DNA of 64,000 nucleotides from BOKV01 sp041739225 (GTDB lineage Bacteria > Pseudomonadota > Alphaproteobacteria > Rhizobiales > Rhizobiaceae), in the NCBI GenBank assembly GCA_041739225.1, contig JBGSOG010000085.1, positions 1-64,000 of the forward strand. The letters run 5' to 3'. The notes under the pieces are model-generated. The model was not told the DNA's origin. It saw nothing but the letters and a program-made list of their open reading frames with translations, and did no database searches. The position numbers were made by a program, and so were the translations under genes. Of this stretch, positions 50,988 through 60,195 are shown in pieces; within the stretch, counting starts at the first letter, position 1; every line of letters starts with the position of its first letter.

Positions 50988-51281
50988 ATGTCCAAGACTC
51001 CAAAAATACCGAATGCTTCCAAAAAACAAAACAAATGGCGCGAACTCGAAAATGCCGAGGTAATCCGAGTCGGTGAAAAGATCGGCGGAGGCTTTATCGT
51101 GCTTGTCCGCAACCGGAAAACAGGCCGGCTGACAAGCCCGCTCCACCCCTTCGAGCACCCTGCTTTGGTCGGCGCCGTTGATGAGGCCATCCGCCTCGCA
51201 GCGAAAAGCCCGCGCAACACTTATGCGGTGCTGCAGGTACTTGCCACCAAATCGGCACTCGTTCCGGGAGAGCAAAAATGA
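50988..51281 (+). CDS. Hypothetical island protein (97 aa)
   Basis: A 97-residue basic protein. Residues 18-55 form strands (AEVIRVGEKIGGGFIVLVRNRKTGRL) and residues 55-80 a helix (EHPALVGAVDEAIRLAAKSP). AGAGG precedes the ATG. It is the first gene rightward of the XRE operator, and its stop overlaps the next gene by four bases. No family recognised. Confidence 0.6.
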   Translation: MSKTPKIPNASKKQNKWRELENAEVIRVGEKIGGGFIVLVRNRKTGRLTSPLHPFEHPALVGAVDEAIRLAAKSPRNTYAVLQVLATKSALVPGEQK

Positions 51282-51607
51282 CCTTTGCAAAATTGTCACA
51301 AATCGCCGTCGAGACTGTCACAATGTCTCCGCGATACCTGCCCGATGAATGGCTTTGGGTGGACTCGCGAAAGGAGCCGACGATAGGCGATTTCGTAATC
51401 GTCCATAGGGCCGGGAACGCTTCGCAGACGATTGGCCGGCTGATAGGCAAAGGTGAGAAGCACGTCACGCTTCAGCAATATTCCCCGCCTGCCACGTTCG
51501 AGATTGCCCGCGATTCCATCAAGGCGATGAACCCGATTGTTTTTTGCGGTGCTGATCGCGACTTCACCATGAATGCCGTCAGCTTTACCACGGAGCCAGC
51601 ACAATGA
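51278..51607 (+). CDS. S24/LexA-CTD-like single-domain protein (109 aa)
   Basis: A 109-residue beta-rich protein. The segment SPRYLPDEWLWVDSRKEPTIGDFVIVHRAGNASQTIGRLIGKGEKHVTLQQYSP, read in parts (EPTIGDFVIVHRAG; TIGRLIGKGEKHVTLQQYSPPATFEI), resembles the C-terminal half of S24 (LexA/CI) domains. The catalytic serine-methionine of a self-cleaving S24 protein is not seen and there is no HTH. It may be a truncated or partner repressor domain. The gene is coupled to both neighbours by ATGA overlaps. Resemblance only; function not established. Confidence 0.5.
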   Translation: MTFAKLSQIAVETVTMSPRYLPDEWLWVDSRKEPTIGDFVIVHRAGNASQTIGRLIGKGEKHVTLQQYSPPATFEIARDSIKAMNPIVFCGADRDFTMNAVSFTTEPAQ

Positions 51608-52263
51608 ATTTGACCGTATTCCAAGGCAACTTGCCGAAGTCGTATGAAGCCGCCCGCACAGCCTTGGCACAGTGCCAGGCGATTGATGAGTGCAAGGAAT
51701 GGGCTGACAAGTCCGCTGCACTGGCCAGCTATGCGAGGCAGGCAGAAGACTTTGAATTGGAACAAATGGCGGCTCGCATCAGGGCAAGGGCCATGCGTCG
51801 GGCCGGTGAGTTGGCCAAGCAGATGATGCAGCCAAATGGGACAAACAGGTTCACAAATCATAGGAAGGAGGCCGACCTCCTTCCTATGCCCAAGGCCAAG
51901 GTGCAAGAGGTTTCCGGCTTTTCAGAGTGGCAACTCAAAAGCGCCCTCCGCATCGCCAACATCCCGCAGGCTGATTTCGACAAGGAAGTCGAGAGCCAGA
52001 ACCCGCCGCAGATCACCGCGCTTGCGATGATGGGCATGAAAACCCGTCCAATGGATCCGCAAGACTGGCTGAAGGGCAGAGACCCAAAAGCCTTCAACAT
52101 GGTCCTGCATTTCGTTGGCGCTGTTGAGCGATACGCGAAGGAACTGGCAGGTGCCGATCTAACCATCATCCTCGCTAACCTGACGCCAAGGGATGTCGAA
52201 AGACTGCGGGGGTCGATCGCTCAAATTGACCCAATCCACGACCAAATCGTCACAAGGATCTAG
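51604..52263 (+). CDS. Phage-type conserved hypothetical protein (219 aa)
   Basis: A 219-residue protein of a group often found in alphaproteobacterial prophages. The N-terminal half reads AARTALAQCQAIDECKEWADKSAALASYARQA, in parts, then RIRARAMRRAGELAKQM. A central LLPMPKAKVQEVSGFSEWQLKSALRIANIP resembles a ParB/KorB-like helix-turn-helix spacer, and the C-terminal part is helical. It may bind DNA. The frame fragment at 63227 has the same RRxGEL plus LS-x-G layout, so the element carries two copies of this type. ATGA overlap joins it to the upstream gene; 94 bases separate it from the S49 protease gene. Confidence 0.65.
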   Translation: MNLTVFQGNLPKSYEAARTALAQCQAIDECKEWADKSAALASYARQAEDFELEQMAARIRARAMRRAGELAKQMMQPNGTNRFTNHRKEADLLPMPKAKVQEVSGFSEWQLKSALRIANIPQADFDKEVESQNPPQITALAMMGMKTRPMDPQDWLKGRDPKAFNMVLHFVGAVERYAKELAGADLTIILANLTPRDVERLRGSIAQIDPIHDQIVTRI

Positions 52264-52357
52264 CGCATGGAATCGTTCTATACGGAAATTCGTAATACGG
52301 CAAAATGGCAGTTGATAAGTGAAATGTGGAGTGACCTCATGAATCGGAGCGATTCCT

Positions 52358-53209
52358 ATGCGAATTCTTGAAACGTCACTCGCTCAGCCCTGGGCGATCC
52401 TGCCTGAGCGCATCGACGGGCTTGTCGAGATCGCCTTGCGCGAAAACGCGGTCACGCCAGAGGCGCTTGCCGCCTATAGGGCAAAGGCCGATCTTACCGG
52501 CGAGAAGTTCACCGTGCGCAACGATGTTGCCATCATCAAAGTGATCGGTCCGCTGTTCAAGCGGGCCAATCTGTTCACGGCGATGAGCGGCGCGACCTCC
52601 TACGAGATCACTCGCCGAGATCTGCAGGCGGCGTTGGACAGCCCAGATATTTCGGCGATCCTCTTTGAAATTGACAGCCCAGGCGGTGAAGCCAACGGCT
52701 GCGACGAACTTGCCAAGGCCATCTTCAATGCGCGCGGTAAGAAGAAAATCGCAGCATATGTCAGCGGCATGGCAGCGTCGGCGGCATACTGGATAGCGGC
52801 GGCAGCCGAGCGCGTCGTGGTCAGTGACAACGCTATTCTGGGATCCATTGGCATAGTCATAGGCATGAAGGACGAAAGTGCTCGCGAAGAGCGTGCTGGA
52901 ATCAAAAGCTTCCAGTTTGTTTCATCGCAATCACCCGGCAAGCGTTCCGATCCGAATACAGATATCGGCAAAGCCCGGTTGCAAAAAATGGTCGACGATC
53001 TGGCCGTGGTCTTCATTGCTGCTGTTGCCAAGTACCGAGGCGTCAGTGCCAAGGACGTGATCTCGAAATTCGGCTCCGGCGGAGTCGAAATAGGCGCGAA
53101 AGCGGTTTCGCTGGGGATGGCCGATTCGGTCGGCGACTTCGAAAAGCTGCTTGCTTCTCTATCGACACCCGCGTCGCCAAAAACCATCTCGACAAGGCGG
53201 ACACAATGA
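52358..53209 (+). CDS. S49 family serine protease (SppA / phage head-protease type)
   Basis: A 283-residue protease. The crotonase-like core shows ILFEIDSPGGEANGCDELA (105-111 holding the oxyanion loop), the nucleophile S141 in SGMAASAAYW, and a candidate general base K195 in SQSPGKRSDP, at the spacing of the Ser-Lys dyad of Bacillus SppA. SIGIVIGM is the usual follow-on. No signal peptide or membrane anchor is present, which fits phage prohead proteases rather than cell SppA. Yet no capsid, portal or terminase gene is near, and the gene is coupled by ATGA to a HerA-like ATPase. CGGAG precedes the ATG. Catalytic class secure; role open. Confidence 0.85.
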   Translation: MRILETSLAQPWAILPERIDGLVEIALRENAVTPEALAAYRAKADLTGEKFTVRNDVAIIKVIGPLFKRANLFTAMSGATSYEITRRDLQAALDSPDISAILFEIDSPGGEANGCDELAKAIFNARGKKKIAAYVSGMAASAAYWIAAAAERVVVSDNAILGSIGIVIGMKDESAREERAGIKSFQFVSSQSPGKRSDPNTDIGKARLQKMVDDLAVVFIAAVAKYRGVSAKDVISKFGSGGVEIGAKAVSLGMADSVGDFEKLLASLSTPASPKTISTRRTQ

Positions 53210-54687
53210 AAATCGACATTGGGAAAACCACAACGGGCAAGACCATTGCCCTGCGGCTCGACAAAGCAAACCGCCACGGTCTTGTCACCGGCGCAACAGG
53301 CACCGGCAAGACAATTTCCCTTCAACGCATGGCCGAGGGCTTCTCCGCCGCTGGCGTTCCTGTATTTGCTGCTGATGTCAAAGGCGATCTCTCCGGTATC
53401 GCACTTCCCGGGGAAACCACTGGCAAGGCCCGGGCCCGCGCCCGCAGTCTCGAAGCCCCTTGGAAGGCAACCGCCTTTCCCGTGGCGTTCTGGGATATCT
53501 TTGGCAAACACGGGCTCCCGATCCGGACCTCAGTGCAGGACATGGGCGATCAACTGCTTTCCTCGATGCTCCGGCTCAATGACACCCAGGCCGGGACCAT
53601 GGCAATCTGCTTCAAGAAGGCCGAAGCCGAGCATGGCTGGATGCAGACCACCGAGGACTTGCGATGGTCGCTCAATGAAATGCTGGAAGAGCGCGAAGAG
53701 GTCTGCAAGGCCTATGGCAACATCACCGCCGCCTCGATCTCTGCGATTCAGCGCAACTTGCTGGCACTGGAAGCCCAGGGCGGCGACAAGCTGTTTGGGG
53801 AACCACCATTCCAGATCACCGACCTGATCGCCTTGGACAGCCAAGGGCGTGGCGTCGTCAACCTGTTGCACGCCGACAAGCTTATGGAAGCGCCGAAGCT
53901 TTATGCGACGTTCCTGCTCTGGATGCTGACTGAATTGTTTCGCGTCCTGCCTGAGGCCGGTGATCTCGACAAGCCCAAACTCGTGTTCTTCTTCGATGAG
54001 GCGCACTTGCTTTTTTCGGATGCGCCCAAACCTTTGCTTGAGCAGATCGAGCGGCTTGTCCGCCTGATCCGCTCCAAGGGCGTCGGCGTCTTCTTCGTGA
54101 CGCAAACACCAAAGGACGTGCAGGACTCCGTTTTGGCTCAGCTTGGCAACCGTATCCAACATGCGCTGCGCACCTTCACGCCAGCCGATCGCAAGCTTGT
54201 GAAGGCCAGCGCCGATTCCTTCCGGCCCAATCCGGGAGTCAACGTCTTGGCTTCGATCACTGAAATGGGAATCGGTGAGGCCTTGGTTTCACCGCTGCAA
54301 AAGGATGGCACACCGATGCCGGTGGAGCGCGTCATGGTGTTGCCGCCTCAGGCCCATATCGGCCCGGTTTCCGGTCTGGAACGGCAAGCCCTCATCAAGT
54401 CGTCTGCGGGATGGGCGATGTATGGCCAGGCTCCGAGCGCGAAGGAGCAAGGCTATCGCTTCATGCGCCGGATGAAAACCGAACGCGGTATTGATCCTGG
54501 TCCGGACACCGGCCCTTCAGATGCTGACGAAAACTTCTACAAGCAATTCGTGCCGACCTATGTTGACCCGGCCTATTCAGGGGAAACAAAGACCAGCGTG
54601 TCAAATCAACTGGCTTTGGCCGGTCGGAATTTTGCCTGGGCTGCTTTCTTTGGCCTCTTGTCCTGGGGCTTGTTCCAATTGATCTAG
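53206..54687 (+). CDS. HerA-like / DUF853 ATPase with C-terminal hydrophobic tail
   Basis: A 493-residue P-loop ATPase of the HerA-FtsK class, DUF853 type (E. coli YjgR). Walker A is GATGTGKT (29-36), Walker B LVFFFDEAH (259-267), and the VTQTPKDVQDSVLAQLGNRIQHALRTFTP region carries the sensor and arginine-finger parts of this family. Residues about 474-491 (FAWAAFFGLLSWGLFQLI) form a hydrophobic tail that could anchor it in the membrane, in place of the basic tail of ordinary DUF853 proteins. The start overlaps the S49 stop by four bases, implying a joint role. HerA-type ATPases pair with effectors in several phage-defence systems; use here is inferred. Confidence 0.82.
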   Translation: MKIDIGKTTTGKTIALRLDKANRHGLVTGATGTGKTISLQRMAEGFSAAGVPVFAADVKGDLSGIALPGETTGKARARARSLEAPWKATAFPVAFWDIFGKHGLPIRTSVQDMGDQLLSSMLRLNDTQAGTMAICFKKAEAEHGWMQTTEDLRWSLNEMLEEREEVCKAYGNITAASISAIQRNLLALEAQGGDKLFGEPPFQITDLIALDSQGRGVVNLLHADKLMEAPKLYATFLLWMLTELFRVLPEAGDLDKPKLVFFFDEAHLLFSDAPKPLLEQIERLVRLIRSKGVGVFFVTQTPKDVQDSVLAQLGNRIQHALRTFTPADRKLVKASADSFRPNPGVNVLASITEMGIGEALVSPLQKDGTPMPVERVMVLPPQAHIGPVSGLERQALIKSSAGWAMYGQAPSAKEQGYRFMRRMKTERGIDPGPDTGPSDADENFYKQFVPTYVDPAYSGETKTSVSNQLALAGRNFAWAAFFGLLSWGLFQLI

Positions 54688-54792
54688 AACTTGGGCACTC
54701 TTGCCCTACCCCGTATTTCCGCCCACAGATGCCGCATTGAACTGCCCACAAAATATTTCACATGGTTGAGAATTTAGGAAAAGGGATCCTCT

Positions 54793-56388
54793 ATGCCCAC
54801 ACTGGATTGGATCGGGAAGAAGGCTGTGGTGAACCACCATCGCGAAGTGCCGTATAGGCTGATCCATTGCGAGAAGGACAAGAGTGTCGGCGATCCAGAC
54901 GCGGGCAATTTGTTGGTGCAGGGCGACAACCTTGAAGCCTTGAAAGCGTTGCTTCCCTATTACGCTGGCAAGGTGAAGTGCATCTATATCGATCCGCCCT
55001 ACAACACCGGCAACGAAGGTTGGGTTTACAACGACAACACCAATTCACCGGAAATCAAGGCATGGCTTGGTGCCACTGTGGGCAAGGAAGCCGAAGACCT
55101 TTCGCGCCATGATAAATGGCTTTGTATGATGTATCCGCGCTTGCGGTTGTTGAAGGAGTTTTTGAGCGACGACGGTTCAATCTGGATTTCGATTGATGAC
55201 AACGAAGTTCACGGGCTGAAGCTCATTCTTGATGAAATCTTTGGCCGTCGGAATTTTATTTCGAATGTGATTTGGCAAAAGAAATTTGCGCCACAAAACG
55301 ATGCCTATCTTTTTGATCAGAGCCATGAATCGGTTTTGGTTTATGCAAGCAAGATTGAGAGCACCGGCTTCAATCTTCTTCCAAGAACTGACGCGATGAA
55401 TGATCGCTACAAAAATCCAGACAATGATCCGCGTGGACCTTGGACTTCTGATAATCCATTGCGTCGCGAGTATCGCGAATATGCTTTCTACGAGATCACA
55501 ACACCCGCAGGTCGCAAGGTGACGCCGCCGCCGGGAAGCTCTTGGAGATTCAACAAGGAAGAAGTTCCTGGATTGATTGCAGATAACCGTCTCTGGTTCG
55601 GCAAAGATGGAAAGGGTGTCCCGCGCATCAAACGATTTTTATCTGAGGTGAAGGACGGGATTATTCCGCAATCAATTTGGTTTCACGATCAAGTTGGCAA
55701 TACCCAAGAAGCCAAGAAGGAGGTTATTGCGCTCAACCGCGAGAACATATTTGATACGCCGAAGCCTGAAAGACTTTTGCAAAGAGTCATCGCTATCGCC
55801 ACTCAACTCGGCGACCTTGTTCTCGATTCCTTCGCGGGTTCTGGCACAACGGGGGCTGTAGCGCATAAAATGGGGCGCAAACATATCAGCGTTGAAATGG
55901 GGGAGCACGCGCATACCCACATTGTGCCACGCTACCGCAAGGTGGTCGAAGGAGAGGGCGGCGGTATTTCCGATGAAGTTGGCTGGCAAGGCGGCGGCGG
56001 CTTCAGGTTCTGCACACTTGGCGAACCGCTGTTCGATCCCGATGGCAATGTCAGCCCCGCCGTCACGTACCAGGACCTTGCCGCCCATGTCTTCTTTTGC
56101 GAGACGGGCTCACCCATTCCGCGCCGTGCCGATAGTTCAACGCCGCTGATCGGCACGTTCCAAGGCCGGGCGATCTACCTCTTGCACAATGCCGAAGCCG
56201 TTGGCGTTGCCAGCACAAATGCCGGGAACGTGCTCACGGGTGGCATTCTCGACACGCTGTCGTTGCCTGAAGCGGGCTTCAGCGGCGCGCGCATTGTCTA
56301 TGGCGAAGGCTGCACCGTGCCCGACGACCGGCTTTCCCGCCTCGGCGTCACCTTCAAACAAATCCCCTATCAGATTGAGGGGCTGTGA
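54793..56388 (+). CDS. mod: Type III-like DNA-adenine methyltransferase (Mod)
   Basis: A 531-residue site-specific DNA methyltransferase of the N6-adenine beta class. The catalytic motif DPPYNTG (67-73) comes before the S-adenosylmethionine motif FAGSGTT (347-353), the order expected for type III Mod subunits. KWLCMMYPRLRLLKEFLSDDGSIWISIDDNE after the catalytic motif is also typical. Residues 150-300 would hold the target-recognition domain. The C-terminal 130 residues (Gly-rich, GGGISDEVGWQGGGGFRF) are beyond the core. It starts a three-gene operon: RhuM begins two bases after the stop and Res follows. Methylation should protect the element's own sites. Confidence 0.9.
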   Translation: MPTLDWIGKKAVVNHHREVPYRLIHCEKDKSVGDPDAGNLLVQGDNLEALKALLPYYAGKVKCIYIDPPYNTGNEGWVYNDNTNSPEIKAWLGATVGKEAEDLSRHDKWLCMMYPRLRLLKEFLSDDGSIWISIDDNEVHGLKLILDEIFGRRNFISNVIWQKKFAPQNDAYLFDQSHESVLVYASKIESTGFNLLPRTDAMNDRYKNPDNDPRGPWTSDNPLRREYREYAFYEITTPAGRKVTPPPGSSWRFNKEEVPGLIADNRLWFGKDGKGVPRIKRFLSEVKDGIIPQSIWFHDQVGNTQEAKKEVIALNRENIFDTPKPERLLQRVIAIATQLGDLVLDSFAGSGTTGAVAHKMGRKHISVEMGEHAHTHIVPRYRKVVEGEGGGISDEVGWQGGGGFRFCTLGEPLFDPDGNVSPAVTYQDLAAHVFFCETGSPIPRRADSSTPLIGTFQGRAIYLLHNAEAVGVASTNAGNVLTGGILDTLSLPEAGFSGARIVYGEGCTVPDDRLSRLGVTFKQIPYQIEGL

Positions 56389-56390
56389 GC

Positions 56391-57446
56391 ATGGCGGACA
56401 AAACACCACCGCGCGAAGGCGAAATCCTGCTTTACACCGGATCGGCGGGCGCAATCCGAGTCGAAGTCCTGTTCGAAGAGGAAAGCTTTTGGCTAACGCA
56501 AAAGCGCATCGCCGAATTGTTCGAAGTGACTGTTCCAACGATCAGTTATCACCTGAAGGAGATTTTCGAGACGGGGGAACTGGTTCGGGATCGAACCCTT
56601 CGAAAATTTCTAACAGTTCAAACCGAAGGCGCCCGTGAGGTTGCCCGCGAAGTCGAATTTTACAATCTGGACGCGATCATCGCCGTTGGCTATCGCGTCA
56701 ACAGCCGCCAAGCGACACAATTCCGGATTTGGGCAACGTCGGTCTTGCGCGAATTCATCGTCAAAGGCTTCGTTCTGGACGACGAACGGCTGAAGCAGGG
56801 CAAAAAATTCGGTAAGGACTATTTCGACGAACTGCTTGAACGCATTCGCGAAATCCGCGCAAGCGAACGGCGCTTTTATCTCAAGATCACCGATATCTAT
56901 GAGCAATGCAGCATCGATTACCGCAAGGACGATGAAGTCACCGAAAAATTCTTTAAGACGGTGCAAAACAAGCTGCATTGGGCGATCACTGGCAAAACCG
57001 CCGCCGAACTGATCAAGGCCCGCGTTGATGCTTCGAAGCCGAACATGGGGCTTCAGACCTGGAAGAACGGGCCGGGCGGCAAGATCGCCAAAGCCGACGT
57101 GGCCACCGCCAAGAACTATATGTTCGAAGAGGAAATCAAGGCGCTTGAACGCATTGTGTCGATGTATCTCGACTACGCGGAAAACCAGGCCGCGCGCCAA
57201 ATTCCTATGAAAATGACCGACTGGATTGCGAAGCTGGACGCATTCTTGACGTTCAACGAATACGAAATCCTGCAAGACGCTGGCAAGGTTTCCCATGCCG
57301 TAGCCAAGGCATTAGCCGAAAAGGAATACGAAGCCTTCCGCGTGATCCAGGACCACGCTTTTGAAAGCGATTTCGAACGTGACACGTCCCGCGTGATCGC
57401 GGCGGCAAAGCCGGCGTCGCCGAAGAAGAAGGGCAAATCCGAATGA
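56391..57446 (+). CDS. RhuM family protein inserted between mod and res
   Basis: A 351-residue RhuM-type protein. The N-terminal winged HTH-like region has EESFWLTQKRIAELFEVTVPTISYHL, in parts, and the following VQTEGAREVAREVEFYNLDAIIAVGYRVNS plus RIWATSVLREFIVKGFVLDDERLK is the family hallmark. RhuM was first noted in Salmonella pathogenicity island 3 and is frequent beside restriction genes; its activity is unknown. ATG 56391 is chosen since GAGGGG stands eight bases upstream (GTG 56385 would overlap mod). Its stop overlaps the res start by four bases, so all three genes are co-translated. A regulatory or toxin-like contribution to the restriction system is plausible but unproven. Confidence 0.85.
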   Translation: MADKTPPREGEILLYTGSAGAIRVEVLFEEESFWLTQKRIAELFEVTVPTISYHLKEIFETGELVRDRTLRKFLTVQTEGAREVAREVEFYNLDAIIAVGYRVNSRQATQFRIWATSVLREFIVKGFVLDDERLKQGKKFGKDYFDELLERIREIRASERRFYLKITDIYEQCSIDYRKDDEVTEKFFKTVQNKLHWAITGKTAAELIKARVDASKPNMGLQTWKNGPGGKIAKADVATAKNYMFEEEIKALERIVSMYLDYAENQAARQIPMKMTDWIAKLDAFLTFNEYEILQDAGKVSHAVAKALAEKEYEAFRVIQDHAFESDFERDTSRVIAAAKPASPKKKGKSE

Positions 57447-60100
57447 GCTTGCCCGTTTTCAGCTTGAAAAACTATCAAATCCAGACGCTTGGCGCGCTTC
57501 GCAAGTTTCTCGAAAAGACGGTGGTGTTCAACGACGCCGATACGGCATTCTATGCGATTACAAAGCGGCCATTCGTTCAACCGCCCAGCTTGCCCGGACT
57601 ACCCTATGTCTGCCTCCGAATTCCCACGGGTGGCGGCAAAACGATCCTTGCGGCACATTCGGTTGCCGTTGCCGCCGATAGCTTTCTTCGCACCGATGCG
57701 CCAACTGTGCTTTGGCTTGTGCCATCGCAGACGATCCGCGAACAGACCCTGGCGACGCTTCAGGACCGGGCGCATCCGAACCGCCGCGCTCTTGCGGATC
57801 GCTTTGGTGAAAACGTTCGCGTGATGACCGTTGCCGATGCACTTTACGCAAAGCGCGCCGATTATGACGGCGGCGCGGTGGTGATCGTGGCGACGATCCA
57901 AGCCTTCCGCGTGGAAGAAACGGAAGGCCGAAAAGTCTATGAAGCCAACGGCGAATTGATGGACCATTTCACCGGGCTTGCCGATGGCTTGCGGGATGCC
58001 CTGGAGATTGGACCTTCCGGGGATCCGGTGCAGTCCTTGGCGAATGTGCTGCGCTTGCGCCGCCCGATGGTGATTGTCGATGAAGCCCACAATGCGCGGA
58101 CGGATCTGTCTTTCGATACCTTGGCGCGGTTGAAACCGTCGCTAATCGTCGAATTCACGGCAACACCTGTCACGCCGGAAGAACACAAGCCCGAAAAGGG
58201 CATTTATGCATCCAATGTTTTGCATCAAGTTTCAGCCGCAGAACTCAAAGCGGCAGAAATGATCAAGCTTCCCGTGATCCTTCGCGGGCGGGCGAACCAT
58301 ACCGAAACCATCGGCGATGCCATCGCGTGGCTTGATGAATTGAACGACAAAGCGCGTGCAGAAGAGAAGGCCACTGGCGAATTCATCCGCCCCGTGATGC
58401 TGCTTCAATCCGAAGCCAAATCGAAGGACAAGCCGACGCTTCACGCTGAAGAGGTGAAGAAGCTCCTGATCGATGACTTTCAGGTGAAGGAATACGAAAT
58501 TGCCATCGCAACTGGCGACACGAAAGGGCTTGATGGCGTCGATCTGTTCGACCGCGAGTGCAAGGTGCGCTTCATCATCACGCAACAGGCCCTTAAGGAA
58601 GGTTGGGATTGCTCCTTCGCCTATGTGCTGTGTTCGGTCGCAGAACAGAAATCGCCCCGAGCGGTGGAACAGCTTCTGGGCCGCGTACTGCGCTTGCCAC
58701 GCGCCTCTTGGAAAAAGAACGATGATTTGAACCGGGCCTATGCCTTCGCTACCACGTCAAGCTTTCAAAATGCCGCGAACACATTGCGCGACGGGCTAGT
58801 GAACAACGGCTTTGAAAAGGTTGAAGCCCAAGCCCTTGTGCGCGCGGTGCCTACCCTTCCCGGCTTGGAAGAAGGCGGATCAGCATTTGTCTATGAAGAG
58901 GCGCTTCCCGCCGATGTGGACGCCGCGGCGTTCAAAACCAACATCGAAACCGCGACGGGCGGGCGGGTTCAGGTTGATCTTGAAACGGGCACCATCCGGG
59001 CGCGCGGTGCCCTTACGGACTATGACCGCACGGCGATGAAGCTTGCCATGCCTGAAACAGCGGCAACCACCATCGACGCGCTTGTGCATCGCTCGCGCGG
59101 TGCCCGGCTGAAGGTGCCAGACCAGCAAGCCGAACCGATCCGCTTTGCGGTACCCCAATTAACCGTGCGGACCGGGCAAACCTGGCAACTGTTTGACCGA
59201 GCGCATTTTCTCGATATCCCGTGGAAGCTTGAAGAAAGCGACGCCGCGCCTATCCTCGATTTCTTTGTGCCGCCGCGCAATGCCGCCGAAGAAGCTCATA
59301 TCGATGTGGATGCTGCCCAAAAAGTGAAAGTCGAATTCGTTACCGATTTACATGAACAGCTTTCGTTGGCACTGGCCTTGCGCGGCTGGACTAAGAACGC
59401 GCTTGTAAATTGGATTGACCGGAGGTTGCCATATTCATCCCGTCGCGACATCACGCGCGTGTCTTCGACAGTGTTCATCTCCAAAGCCTTGGATGTGATT
59501 TCGGCGAAGAACGGTATGACAGTGGAGGCATTGGCTCGGGCGAATTTCCGGCTTGTTGAAGCGTTCATAAAGTTGATTGCCCAGCATCGTGGAATTCGCG
59601 AATCGATGTCCTTTGAACGGGCCTTGTTCCCACAAAGCGGCCTTGAATTTCAAACCAGTGCCGACGTTGAACTTGTGTTCGATGAAAGCCGCTATGGCTA
59701 CAATCAACCATACAAGGGCGGCACGGATTTCAAGAAGCACCTGTTCCGGGTGATCGGCGATCTTGAAGCGGCCGGCGAAGAACACGAATGCGCAATCGCA
59801 ATTGAATTAAATCCCAACATCAAGGCATGGGTGCGCAACCCGTCAAAACAACCGCATTCGTTTTGGTTGCAAACATCATCGGACAAATTCTACCCCGATT
59901 TCGTCGCGCTGTTGAACGACGGGCGCGTCATGGTGATCGAATACAAGGGCGCGCCCTATTACACGAATGACGATTCCAAGGAAAAGCGCTTGATAGGCGA
60001 TCTCTGGGCGGATCGATCCAACGGTAAGTGCCTATTCCTAATGATTGAGAAGAAGGAATTTGCGAGGATTGATCGTGCGGTTCAGGGGATCATGGGTTAA
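57443..60100 (+). CDS. res: Type III restriction enzyme subunit Res
   Basis: An 885-residue superfamily 2 helicase-nuclease. Motor motifs: Walker A RIPTGGGKT (about 59-67), DEAH box VDEAHNAR (212-219), motif III FTATP, and the late QLLGRVLRLPRA (motif VI). The C-terminal nuclease domain shows FYPDF (D819) and VIEYKG (E833, K835), a PD-(D/E)XK site. Type III Res forms a complex with Mod, translocates or diffuses along DNA and cuts when it meets an oppositely oriented unmethylated site. ATGA couples it to RhuM. All catalytic motifs look intact. Confidence 0.9.
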   Translation: MSLPVFSLKNYQIQTLGALRKFLEKTVVFNDADTAFYAITKRPFVQPPSLPGLPYVCLRIPTGGGKTILAAHSVAVAADSFLRTDAPTVLWLVPSQTIREQTLATLQDRAHPNRRALADRFGENVRVMTVADALYAKRADYDGGAVVIVATIQAFRVEETEGRKVYEANGELMDHFTGLADGLRDALEIGPSGDPVQSLANVLRLRRPMVIVDEAHNARTDLSFDTLARLKPSLIVEFTATPVTPEEHKPEKGIYASNVLHQVSAAELKAAEMIKLPVILRGRANHTETIGDAIAWLDELNDKARAEEKATGEFIRPVMLLQSEAKSKDKPTLHAEEVKKLLIDDFQVKEYEIAIATGDTKGLDGVDLFDRECKVRFIITQQALKEGWDCSFAYVLCSVAEQKSPRAVEQLLGRVLRLPRASWKKNDDLNRAYAFATTSSFQNAANTLRDGLVNNGFEKVEAQALVRAVPTLPGLEEGGSAFVYEEALPADVDAAAFKTNIETATGGRVQVDLETGTIRARGALTDYDRTAMKLAMPETAATTIDALVHRSRGARLKVPDQQAEPIRFAVPQLTVRTGQTWQLFDRAHFLDIPWKLEESDAAPILDFFVPPRNAAEEAHIDVDAAQKVKVEFVTDLHEQLSLALALRGWTKNALVNWIDRRLPYSSRRDITRVSSTVFISKALDVISAKNGMTVEALARANFRLVEAFIKLIAQHRGIRESMSFERALFPQSGLEFQTSADVELVFDESRYGYNQPYKGGTDFKKHLFRVIGDLEAAGEEHECAIAIELNPNIKAWVRNPSKQPHSFWLQTSSDKFYPDFVALLNDGRVMVIEYKGAPYYTNDDSKEKRLIGDLWADRSNGKCLFLMIEKKEFARIDRAVQGIMG

Positions 60101-60195
60101 ACTGGCTACTTGGGCTTGCAACTCACCGGGCCAACGGTGCCAATATTGGCTTTGAATTGCCAACCGATTTTTGATTCGAAAGTAGGGCGACGTTC

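Noticed and set aside
52267..52371. 34-codon frame just before the S49 protease
   Set aside because: Very short, no clear ribosome-binding site, overlaps the protease start; could be a leader peptide but nothing supports it.
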